Shown here: positions 10,238-22,000 of the stretch, one piece after another
Layout of the letters: the number at the start of each line of letters is the position of its first letter
Position numbering within the stretch: position 1 is the stretch's first letter
Assembly (NCBI GenBank): GCA_947579605.1
Contig: OX388312.1
Location: forward strand, 930,001-994,000
Direction of reading: 5' to 3'
Length of the DNA: 64,000 nucleotides
Source: Athripsodes cinereus
Taxonomy: Eukaryota; Arthropoda; Insecta; Trichoptera; Leptoceridae
Program-made: the position numbers and the translations under genes
Notes under the pieces: generated by a model
What the model was told of the DNA's origin: nothing
What the model saw: the letters and a program-made list of their open reading frames with translations, nothing else
Database searches by the model: none

Positions 10238-10476
10238 GGACAACAGAGGCTAACGCACTTGCCTTTGAGTTACGAGGTCCCGGGTTCGATTCCCGGCCAG
10301 GGCAAAATGAAGAATGACCTTTTTCAAATTGTCCAGGGCCTGGGTGTTACATGTATATGTGTTCAGTGCATTGTATATATATATATCGTCGCGTTAGTAC
10401 CCATAATACAAGATTCATATCTTAGTTTGGGACTAGCTAGATCTGTGTGAATTGTCTATGCATGTTATGTTATGTT
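10238..10476 (+). repeat. SINE-2, near full-length tRNA-derived SINE
   Basis: It has an A-box-like 'GAGGCTAACGCACTTGCC' and a clear B box in 'GGGTTCGATTCCCGGCCAGG', as in RNA polymerase III promoters. Then come a (TA)n stretch, 'GCGTTAGTACCCATAATACA' and a tail of ATGTT repeats. Its 3' half recurs at 32723-32809. Confidence 0.85.
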
Positions 10477-10559
10477 AATCATTCATGCCAATATTATGTC
10501 GCTATTTTTTTTTATCTATAAAAGTGTTATAAAATGAAATTTTTATAAAATCTTACCTA

Positions 10560-11887
<1,328 letters not shown>

Positions 11888-11929
11888 TCAATAACAAATC
11901 GAGATTGTACTACGCTTATACACCGTATT

Positions 11930-12050
11930 TGACAGATATTCTTGAAGGATGTTTGACATTTCGATACATGTATACAGAGCTACTATATCTATGAGTTCCA
12001 TCTATTTCTATGGGAACGGGTCTCGAAAATAATGAATCGTACGAGAGTAG
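11930..12050 (-). repeat. Inverted partner of the 5880-6050 repeat
   Basis: 'GAACGGGTCTCGAAAATAAT' (about 12014-12033) is the near-perfect reverse complement of sequence at 6025-6050. It lies just upstream of the KRR1-like start at 11848. Confidence 0.45.
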
Positions 12051-12059
12051 TGCGGTGTA

Positions 12060-13120
12060 TTAATGTACTCAAACCGGAAGTGGCATTTTGTAGTTCAAAT
12101 CTGTCCCTAGTACCGTAATTTTTAAATTATTCACTCCTCTAGTAGAGTAAATTATTTTAAAATATGATTCTAAGCAGCATGCCTATATTTTATTAATATA
12201 ATTATTATATATGAATCATACCAACCAAGATAAAGCGAGAAAAACCTGAAGACAGAACTACTTCTTTGTAAATCTTTGTTAAAACAAATTGCCTTATATT
12301 TTAAAGTTCTTATTGGGTAGTAAAAAAAATATCTTGGCTCTTTTCATAACAAAAAATATGATTTAAAATAGAAATAATCAAGATAAGTTTTGAACTTGCG
12401 ACATCCAGCATTCAATAGTTTTTCCATAATCCTAAAATGAACTATTGAAATATTAATGATATATCAGAATTCAAAATAGTTATATTTGATTCTTATTCCT
12501 TACAATGTGATTTTTGTAAATGTTGGGTTCAATAAAAAAGAGAAGTCATGTGATGGTAAATATGTTTATTGAAAATAGAATATTAACATAGCTAGGTGTG
12601 ATCTGAAAAAATCAAAACATGAGTAAATTAACATATCAATAAAACTACAACATACAGTATTTATTAGTCAACAAATCAAATTATGAAAACATACCAACAT
12701 TACATACAACATGAAGAATATTGTAAAACTATTTTAAAAATTTTCTACGATACAATATAGTACAATATACATAACTATAAAATATATAGTACAAAACAAT
12801 AGTACTATGAATGCTTAAATGAAATGAAATGAAAAATATATATACAATATATAAACTTCGGTGAGCTATTCAAAGACTGATAAAATTTAAATTTTTGGTA
12901 TAAGTATACAAATACAATCAACGAAGACATTCCAAGTTATCATTAACCTAGTACTTAATTTTGCCTAAGCTTTAGTTTTGGATAAGTTTTATTTTTCTCC
13001 AAGCATAATATTTTTCAACTCGTCTAAATGTTATGTTACTCCATAATTACACTCGGTGTCTGGTGCCTTGCCTGAAAAAGAAAAAATGTTATGTAAGTGC
13101 GAAGTTATTATACTTCTACT
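12060..13120. other. AT-rich stretch without recognised genes
   Basis: No convincing ORF, splice-supported exon or repeat end was seen. Low-complexity TA-rich words such as TACAATATA are frequent at 12740-12860. Confidence 0.5.
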
Positions 13121-13121
13121 A

Positions 13122-13265
13122 TATATACCATTACGGCATATCCCACAAGTGGGGTAGTCAGCAGACCAGCAGCATGTAATAAACACACAAGCTGTCCTCT
13201 CCCTGCCAACAATAAAACATTCAGAATGGGTGGCAAACCTCATTGTTGAATTTAAGATGTAAAAT
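13122..13265 (-). repeat. SINE-3 copy, minus strand
   Basis: The plus strand reads 'TTACGGCATATCCCACAAGT', then 'GCTGTCCTCTCCCTGCCAA' and 'GGTGGCAAACCTCATTGTTG', the reverse complement of the SINE-3 body. Confidence 0.75.
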
Positions 13266-14339
13266 GTTATTATAATATATAAAATTCTACATCCATAATC
13301 TATTTCGAAACAGAGAGCATTACGCTCTTATTTAGGACTGGAAATACATAGAATTAAACATGTTGTATTGTTATGTAATTTGAGACAAGTGTTTCTTTCT
13401 ACTATTGATTATTGATTCCTTAATATTCCTAAATGATATTCTTAAATATTTTCAAAACAAAATTTCTTATGTTCTTGAACCTTAATATTATGTAGATACC
13501 ATGAATGCCTTTTGGAAGAACTGGAATGATGCGCGAATCAAACAAGTTATACTTTGTGCCATATGTAAATTGATGATTATTTTATTTCATGTATAAGTTG
13601 ATGGCTCTTCTTGGAGGAGATCATCTGGAGTATTTGAAGTTATTGGCTAGGGATATTTCAGTAGTCTCAATTATTATCGCAGTGTACTACTAACAGTTAA
13701 AATTTTTTATTTGACTAAGCCATCATCAGATTGTTTATATAGGTTATGTCATGTTAATAACCGAATCTTGAGTCATTAACAATATCCTTGATGCTGAAAT
13801 TCAAAATGAAAGTACACAATGAAGTATGAAAATCCAAGATTACTAAATATTTTCACCATAATACATTTATATAATCAACTCTCACTTTCGAAGAACATTT
13901 CAAAAGGTTTAAGTGAGATTCTTTAAGATTGTGATAGCTCTCTGTAAACTTGCGAATACTACTTTCAGACATTTTTAAAACACGGAATTAGTATAATAGT
14001 CAGTTTTACACTTTGCTGTCCCATTAATTAGGTACATAAATCACATGCGCGCAACCTATAAAATGTAACACACAATCACGCCATTATTTCATACGGAGAA
14101 GCGTCAAACACTTTTTTCATGTTAAATAAACTTGTTTTTACATATAAAATAAATTTTAACGTTCACCAAACAAAAACGATCACTCTATAACCTGGTAAGA
14201 TCGAAATAAGGTAGATTCATTAAGTATAAATTCTACAAACAGTAGATAAACTAATTGAAACTACAGCACCATGATCAACAGTAACCGTCAAGCACCAAAA
14301 CTTCACCGCACCACTTGCGATCTTTCGCAACCGGAAATG

Positions 14340-14790
14340 GTTTTAGTACGCAGGCCAATATCTTTAGTGTGGCCATGATTTGGATTCTTTTTTTTATTTG
14401 CAAAAATAAAATAAAACCGGCAAAAATTTAATCTAATTCGTATACAAATTTCCTAAAGCTTATATTCGAGGTAGGTTTTATTTTAGCCGGTTTTATTTTA
14501 TTTTTGCTATCTAATTTGAATTTTTTCTATCTATTTTTGAAATCTAATTCGAATATAAACTTTAAGAAATTCGTATTTCAGTTATATTTTATTTTTGCTG
14601 GTTTTATTTTATTTTTGCCGGCAAACCAGCAAAAATAAAATCTAACTCGAATGTAAAGTTTACCGGTGTCGAAAAACTTGATGTCCAACGTGGCGACCAA
14701 AAAATAATTCTACATATGGCAACAATTTCGTGAATATTACTTTTGCTATGAAATCTCACATTTGACAACAGTGGGGCCTACCATCTCATA
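14340..14790 (-). repeat. Copy of the 5880-6050 repeat split by an AT-rich insert
   Basis: 'CAGGCCAATATCTTTAGTGT' and 'GGCCATGATTT' (about 14352-14383), plus 'GGGCCTACCATCTCATA' (about 14772), are reverse-complement matches to 5880-6000. They are separated here by the inverted-repeat cluster at 14398-14665. Confidence 0.5.
14398..14665. repeat. Cluster of inverted GCAAAAATAAAAT/CCGG repeats
   Basis: 'GCAAAAATAAAATAAAACCG' (about 14400), 'GCCGGTTTTATTTTATTTTT' (about 14489), 'GCTGGTTTTATTTTATTTTT' and 'CAGCAAAAATAAAATCTAAC' alternate in orientation, so the segment could fold into several hairpins. A single 'CCGGCAAAAATAAAATCTAG' occurs at about 6281. Confidence 0.65.
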
Positions 14791-14856
14791 TAGTGCCTTT
14801 AAATGTGCGTATCTATGGTATCTATGGTTCAAAAGTTTTATTATTATCTTAGACTA

Positions 14857-14895
14857 GCGTCTAAAGGTAGAAGAAGAGGGATGAAAATACGCGAA
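14857..14895 (+). repeat. Inverted repeat, left copy (partner at 18374-18413)
   Basis: 'CTAGCGTCTAAAGGTAGAAG' and the following 19 bases match, in reverse complement and with one extra A, the segment at 18374-18413 just upstream of the DDX28-like gene. The pair is 3.5 kb apart. Confidence 0.75.
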
Positions 14896-15213
14896 ATACT
14901 CTATGATTAAGTTGACAGCTGTCAGGCTGTCACATATGCTGTTTTCGTTTTGTGTGATGTTTGGTGAGGTTAAGTTACAATTATTATTTAGTGTGAATTA
15001 TCTACATTAAACATATTTATAATTTTTTGTATTACCAATTCGGCTATGAGGCATGGTATCCATAATGTAATTTTTATGGCATGGAATGGACGACATGTAT
15101 AATAGTTTATCTAATTACTTCAGCAAGTAACTTCAATACATACCAACATACATAATAATAGTATTTTATAAAACATGATTTCATAAGAAATCAATGAAAT
15201 CACGACTTTGTCG

Positions 15214-15379
15214 GTAGCCTGGAGGTAGAGTCTCGGCCTCGTGAACAAGGGGACCGTGGTTCTTTACCAGATAACGGCAAACTCCCCTTTCACGACTAGC
15301 TTTTAAGAGCTTACTGTGAAAGGTGTATAAGGTTGTATTTGGGTTTATAACAAACAAAACCCAGATATATCTTTTTTTT
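15214..15379 (+). repeat. SINE-1, near full-length
   Basis: 'GTAGCCTGGAGGTAGAGTCT' (A-box-like), 'GGGGACCGTGGTTCTTTACC' (decayed B box), 'TACTGTGAAAGGTGTATAAG' and a 'CCCAGATATATCTTT' tail. All segments match the other SINE-1 copies. Confidence 0.8.
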
Positions 15380-15854
15380 AATGATTAAGTCGTAAGTTAT
15401 CTGAGTGGCTTTCTAATGAAAGTGGACAAATCTGTTTGAAGTAAAATGTCAGAGTGCGAAAAGCCTAAAACTAATTAAGATTTTTACTGATTTTGAGTGA
15501 CAAGTAACTTTTCAAAGAGCTGGGGTACACTACAGTGTTGACGGGAACGGGATGAATCAGTTCCAGGATTCAAACCATGAGCATCCCTCCAGGAAGTCTG
15601 AGACTACCATCAGACTTCTGGCCACCTCATTGTCGAAGTAATAATTTTGTTATTTTGGATGTGTAAAGATTTTATCTTTTTTAAAATACATTGATAGTCG
15701 AGGGTAGGTATACTAGATTGATAGTACATAACATTGAAGTAAAGGAGAAAAAAACTAAGTGCATATGATTAATGATTTATATTCAAGAAAAAAACTTTAT
15801 GATCAATCTCAAAACTTGATGTAAATTGATGAAATTACACAAACCTAATATTCG

Positions 15855-16048
15855 TCTCAGTGGGGAAGGAGTAAGTTGATAGTGTTATTTGATGATAAAG
15901 AATACCTAATTAAAAAGTATTCTGCTCGAACATTAGAACAATATGTGAAATAAAGGTTGAAAATGAATGTTTGGAGCAAGTGGACGAGTATGTATATTTA
16001 GGAAGTTTGTGAGGGATGGAAGATGCGCCAAGGATAAGATGTTTTTAG
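15855..16048 (+). mobile_element. Decayed LINE reverse transcriptase fragment
   Basis: Translation gives 'NECLEQVDEYVYLGSL', the conserved 'lEqV..f.YLGS' block that follows the RT palm in many LINE ORF2 proteins. A stop falls directly after it. A related block, 'IKQVREFVYLGSRINQDGR', occurs in LINE-A at about 57163-57219. Short and non-functional. Confidence 0.6.
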
Positions 16049-16049
16049 A

Positions 16050-17150
16050 CTAAGATTAGTTTTTAATTAATTATTTTTTTACACTCCTATATTTTTATTC
16101 TAATATGGTATTTTTAAATGTTTTTTTTTTTATAAATAAATAGTATGTTTAATTAATTACTGTGTTTTACATCACCTGCCTCACATAATAGTAATATGCT
16201 ATAGCTCTCTAACTTTTATAATTTTAATATTATTATTATTTCAATGTGTTCCTAAAGAACACCATAAGCATAATATGTTAAGTTTTTTATACTGTTGCTG
16301 CTCTTTCTTCACCTCCTTTCCAGTCAAGCCGGGTATCGTCAATTTTGCCTCTGTGTTACACCCCTCCTCTTCCTTAAACCAGGTCCTCCTCCCAGACGAG
16401 AACTTTCAGCCAGCTAGCTCAATCTCAGGGTGAGAGAAGGAGGATCAACAAAGAAATATTAATTATTTTGTTCCAATAGTCTATCTGTTAGCAGGGGTGA
16501 TGATTAAAAGAGATATTTAGATTTTAACAACTGTAGTTAAATTTAAAAAAGCAAAACTAATATCTGTAAGCATAATTATAATAATAACCCTACTAGTTGT
16601 ATATATTAGGTGAGAGTAATGGAGAATAAGAAACTTACGTTATCGCTGTGAGATTTCGAGACATCAACAAATAATCATTATCAATGTTCTCCCTAGGCAA
16701 ACCAATTCTGCAGTTAATGTACCGCAGAAATCTACTCTCTATCTTGTAAAGATTATTTTACAAATCAAAAAAGTATTTATAATTTTCAATGTATACAGAC
16801 TTGAAAAAGGCTTACTGATTCTCAGCACAAAACCCAACATTCTTAATGACCTTTTACAAATACTGTCCACATGATTAACAAAACGTAAGTCGCTGGTAAA
16901 AATTATACAAAATCATTTATTTCATTCACTGATGCTAGCGGAGAATCATTTATTTTATATTTATAAAAAAAGGATGTTTACTTCTGCAGAAACGCATAAC
17001 TAGGTAATTCTTTGTATTTAATCTTAGTCTATTATTGTATCACCACTTCATCGGGGGTGTCTTCAGTTCTTCCAGCAAATTGCACAGTCACCGGAATATG
17101 CCGATCGCAAAGAATAGGAGTATTTGAATAAGTTTTTTGTATTCCTACTA
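16050..17150. other. AT-rich region without recognised genes
   Basis: No supported exon. A locally C-rich stretch at about 16300-16440 is unlike its surroundings and could be an old repeat. No ends were defined. Confidence 0.4.
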
Positions 17151-17169
17151 ATTGAATCCTCAATATTAT

Positions 17170-17375
17170 TCATATATCGCGGAGGGTAAGACCGAGGGGA
17201 CAAATGGCAGAGGCCGACCAAGAGACGCATATATGGACCAACTGAAGAGGGACATGAACTGTGGCTCATACGTAGAGCTGAAAAGACTGGCTGAGAATAG
17301 AGACGAATGGAGAAGAAAAACCAAACTCGTTGCAGACCAATCCAATGGATTGTAACTCATTATATAATAAGAATT
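17170..17375 (+). mobile_element. LINE-A 3' fragment
   Basis: It encodes the last ~60 residues of the LINE-A ORF2: 'EGKTEGTNGRGRPRDAYMDQ', 'LKRDMNCGSYVELKRLAENR' and 'KLVADQSNGL', with stop at about 17353. It matches 57590-57763 and is truncated at the 5' side. Confidence 0.85.
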
Positions 17376-18371
17376 TATAAATTGAATTTTCCAACATTAG
17401 TTTTGTAATAACATTAACCTTTGAATATATAAAATAAAATATAAAATAAATTTTATATCTTATATAAAATACATTAGCTAATTTTTTACATTTTTTTCGC
17501 AATTTTGAAAACAGTTTATAGTCACTATGTTCACCCGTAAGCTTGTAAACTCAATACATTTTACGGCATGAGAGCCTATTGCCTAACAATAAAGTTGACA
17601 GAAAATCTGCAAAACTGTACATAAATATTCAATAAAATCATACATTTAAAACTAAATAATACAAAATCACATTAATTCCTTGCAATAAGCATTCCAAAAA
17701 AACTGACCAACTTTATGTACATCTAAACTTGATAGTTGGGTGTTAATGAGGTAAATAAATTATTATAAAATCAAAATCCCTCTGCAATTATCAACATTTT
17801 AACATTCCGCTTAAAATTATAAAAAACTTTCAATAGTCAATGAAATAAAATAATAAAAATCAATAGGCACACACCATATACATTTAGGATAATAAATTGT
17901 AAGATAAAACATTATTATACTTACTGAAAGTATATCTTGTGTAGTGATATCCTAGTTAGCAATAATTATTTTCACACATACACTCAGATCAGGCCACAAA
18001 CAACACAACAGTTTCAAAAGATCAAACAGGAGCATCAACACACCTACAAATATAAGTAGAAAATTAAAAACAACAAATAAATTGAAGAGAAAACAAGTGA
18101 CAGGCATCAACATGATCCTTTTTGTGATTTAATATCATGCTAACTGCCATAGAATAATAAATACAATAAAGTACTAACTGCTATTTGTTCTGTTTCTTTA
18201 ATGGAAGGTAATGAACATAGAATAATACATATACTAATTGAACTGGTGTTTTTTCATAATTTTTTTGTTCATTAGAAAACAATCTTCTCTGGTTTTTGAT
18301 TTTTTTGTTTGGCGGTTCCAAATTTGTATTTACACATAATATAACAGCAGCCAATCAAAACTCAGTATTTT
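17376..18371. other. AT-rich intergenic region
   Basis: No supported gene or repeat boundary was seen. Confidence 0.4.
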
Positions 18372-18373
18372 TG

Positions 18374-18413
18374 CGCATGCGTATTTTTCATCCCTCTTCT
18401 TCTACCTTTAGAC
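18374..18413 (-). repeat. Inverted repeat, right copy (partner at 14857-14895)
   Basis: 'GCGTATTTTTCATCCCTCTT' then 'CTTCTACCTTTAGACGCTAG'. It lies about 120 bp upstream of the DDX28-like start codon, probably in or next to its promoter. Confidence 0.75.
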
Positions 18414-18532
18414 GCTAGTTTATCTTAGTATCTATGACGAAAGAAAAGCTTTGGAAAAACTGTCAGATCGGCGTGGTGTGTGGGGTTATGTTTGGGTTTT
18501 ATATTTTATTGTTATTTTAACATTGCAAAAAG

Positions 18533-19052
18533 ATGTTAAATATAAAGGTAATTGAGAAATTGAAGTGTACAATATCTCACGGTGCAAAATTATTCAGTTC
18601 AGTTAAAAATAAATCTCCAATAATATCATGCAAATATGAACATCTCAATTTTTATGGACAGGCGTATTCGAAAAAAGAAGAGATTCCATTGGCTTCCAAG
18701 AATTGGTATCATAAGAAGTCGAAGGGAGATTATTTCATAATTCACAGAGGACAACAAGAAGTGATTTCTGAAGTGTATGCTGCTTCCAATTTTCATGTTA
18801 CTGGTTTGAATTCAGTGGTTGTTCAAGTGGCAGAGAGGGAGAATATTTTGGTTCCAACAAGTATACAGTACAAAAGTATTAGCAAAATACTGCAAGGACG
18901 CAACACACTTATTACAGCAGAGACTGGATGCGGGAAGACTCTGGCATATCTTCTGCCTATCCTAGACCTTTTATTACAAAATAGGGAAATGTCTAAACAA
19001 AGACCTCATAACTCACCATTGGCTGTTATTCTTACTCCCAGTAGAGATCTCG
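18533..19052 (+). CDS. DDX28: DDX28-like exon 1
   Basis: The start ATG follows 'ACATTGCAAAAAG'. The N-terminal ~30 residues have Lys but no acidic residue except one Glu, compatible with a mitochondrial targeting peptide. It ends with donor G|GTTAGT in phase 1 and carries the Q motif, motif I and motif Ia. Confidence 0.9.
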
Positions 19053-22000
19053 GTTAGTGCTTTTTTTCTGTTAATATTGGACACAACTGGACCTGTAATT
19101 AATTTCGGCCTGACCCGAAATCTTATTAAAAAAATTGATTAAACTGTGTTTGCTTTTCTTGCATAGAGGGACATCTAAGGAGTATATTCAAAAATTTACA
19201 CACATGGGTTGTTTTGGGCCGGCCAACCCTTCAGGCTGCCCACTATGGCATCTCCAATGTGGGCAAGATTTGTATGAAGAATTCGATAAGGGTTATTCCG
19301 TGTCAAATCAACACACTGATTCAGACTTGATGTCTCAGATTTTCATGATTTTTTTATGCAGCAATTTATCTTGTGAAAAAATACCAAATTTCAGTTATGT
19401 AGTACAATTATTTCATGGGATCTCAATGGGATCAGGAGATACAGGGCTTCCAAAATGCATGCATCGTGAAATACACGCAATTTCAGGAGATACAGGGCTT
19501 CCGAAATGCATGCATCGTGAAATACACACAATTTCACGATGCATGCATTTCTGAAGCCCTGTATCTCATAATCCCATTAAGATCCCATAATAGAATTTTG
19601 GTATATGTATAAAGAAATTACAAACTGTTTTTGTCAATTTTTTAGAATTTTTAAAATTGCCACTTTTTAAAAAAAAAAAATTAATGTTTTTTTTAAATCC
19701 TGTGGCACATCACATTAAAGCCTCATTCAACAGCTTTAAAACGAGACCTCTCCCAGGTTTTTATCATCACTGGTTGCCAGTCTATCTATAGATCCAAAGG
19801 TGCCAAGACATTAAATTTTTTCATAAAAATTTAGATTTTAAAAAATTATTAACTTCAAAAATAATTGTGCTAAATAACTGAAATTTGGTATTTTTTCAAA
19901 AGTCTATGATATATTGCTGCATAAAAAAAATCATGATAATCTGAGACATCAAATCTGAAAATCTCCCAAAATTGTGTTAAATTGACACGGAATTACCCAT
20001 AAATGGAAGTCCACAAATATTTGTTATATGTACAATGCTTTTGTCTTATTTTTGTGTTGTATGTATATGTTTGCCTCCTCGGCTAGAGGGGCAGCGAAGG
20101 AGTGTAGTTAAAGATTCCACATGTTGAGGTTTTGGTTGGGCGCCTCAATATCTACCATTTGGTGCCTCATGTGTGGACAAATTAATTAATGTTGAAATTA
20201 GAATAGAATTAATGGAAGTCCCCAGAGTTGTGCACTATCTGAGTTATTGGTGGGTCCTTCAATGTTCTGGTGTTATTTCTGGGCAGTCCATGTCTAGAAT
20301 GATGTCCCAGTTCACACTTTATAAAACATCTTAGGTGTCTATTTAATGTGGTATATTTCAATATTTAAAATTTTATAAACTATTGACCAGTATAATTATG
20401 CTTGTACACACATCTTCCCCTTGATCTAGTTGTATCAGAGGCCCATTAGGCCTAGGTACTTCCTCCAGAGATCACTGTCCATTGTTATTGGTTCCAGGAC
20501 CTGACCACTCCAAACCATGTCTGATAATTATATTTTTTTTGCAGTGAGCCAACTTTACGATGTAGCCAAACCATTTTGCAAGTTGCTTGATTTGGATTTG
20601 AGAAAGTTGGTGGGCGGCTACACTAAGAAGAAGTTGATGAATCCAGTTGTGGATAATGTTGATATTATTATAGCCACACCCGGAATCTTCAGTAAATTTC
20701 TCACATTCAAAATGATTGACCCAAGTTACATACGACATGTTGTATTGGATGAGGCTGATACTTTATTAGATGAGAGTTTTGAATATAAATTGTCAGTTAT
20801 ATTGAGGAAAATTAAGGTTAGGACAAAGAACATTTATTATTATAGATCTACATATTTATATGTCTGAAGGTGACTCATCCCTTTCACTTTTTACACCTTT
20901 TATGTTATGAGTGATTTTTAATTTTATTTTCTTCATATACCTATATTTAATATAGTTAAAAAATGTGCAATGAGCCCGTGTTTTGATACATTTGTACAAT
21001 TTTTTTTGAAATTTGTGACTTATAGTCATCTTTTTAAAACGGAATAGCTCTAAACGTGTTTTAACAAATTTGATTTCAGTTCCGTCGAGATGTAAATGAT
21101 GTATCTAAAGCACAACTCACCCTTGTGAGTGCCACAGTCCCTTCAGATCTCTCCACACACATGTCCCCTTTTGTGGATCCAGAGAGTATTGTAGAGATTG
21201 TCTCCAGAGATGCTCACAAAGTTTTACCCAATCTCCCACAAAGGTTTGTTATTTTCTCACCTATTGCTGATGATTCCGCATGATTTTATTTTAACGCCAT
21301 TTAACAGTCCCTAGACCGTCTCAAGGGCGCCGGTGAAGAGTTCAGTTTTCCATTTGCTTCTGAAGCTGGTGATAGTCAGATTATCTCTCAGTGGCACCGG
21401 TAGGCGATTCCACATAACCGGTACAACAACACCAAAGGCCCTCTCATAGAAGTTAAACTTACCAGCTCTATTTATTATTTTATCATACAAAATAGATAAT
21501 ATCTTCCTTTATCGTGGCATATCTCATAAGTGGGATAGCCGGTAGACTAACTGTATACAATAAACATGCAGTTCCCATCACTTTCAAAAAAAAATATTCA
21601 GTTTAGATGACATATTTCATCCCTGAATTGAAGATTTATGAGAGAAAATGCCTTATAACAATGTTTTACAAATATCTGCCTTTTAAATGACATTGGCACC
21701 CAGAATGGAGAAGAAAATCTAAACTCGTTGCAGACTCAATCCATTGGATCGTAACTCACTATATATAAATGACACTCAAAAACAAAGAAAAGTGTAGGAG
21801 AAAATATTCTGTGGGTTGATTTATTTGGTGAATTCACTTGCTATTTTACTTGTTTAAGTTGCCTTTATGATATTTGAAGTAAATATTCAGATAAATATAA
21901 TTTAGAGTACCATTACGAATATCAATCAAAATTTCCGTGGAGGATCCGGGAAAGAATTGGTCTCCTAAGTTTTCGAGTGTCCTGAAAAGGCAGATATTCG

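Noticed and set aside
10240..10312. Possible tRNA gene (A and B box, GGGTTCGATTCCC)
   Set aside because: The flanks and copies elsewhere show it is the head of SINE-2. No complete cloverleaf or acceptor stem was evident.
19433..19588. CRISPR-like short repeats
   Set aside because: Only two direct copies plus one inverted copy, no spacers of regular size, and clearly a eukaryotic foldback within a MITE.
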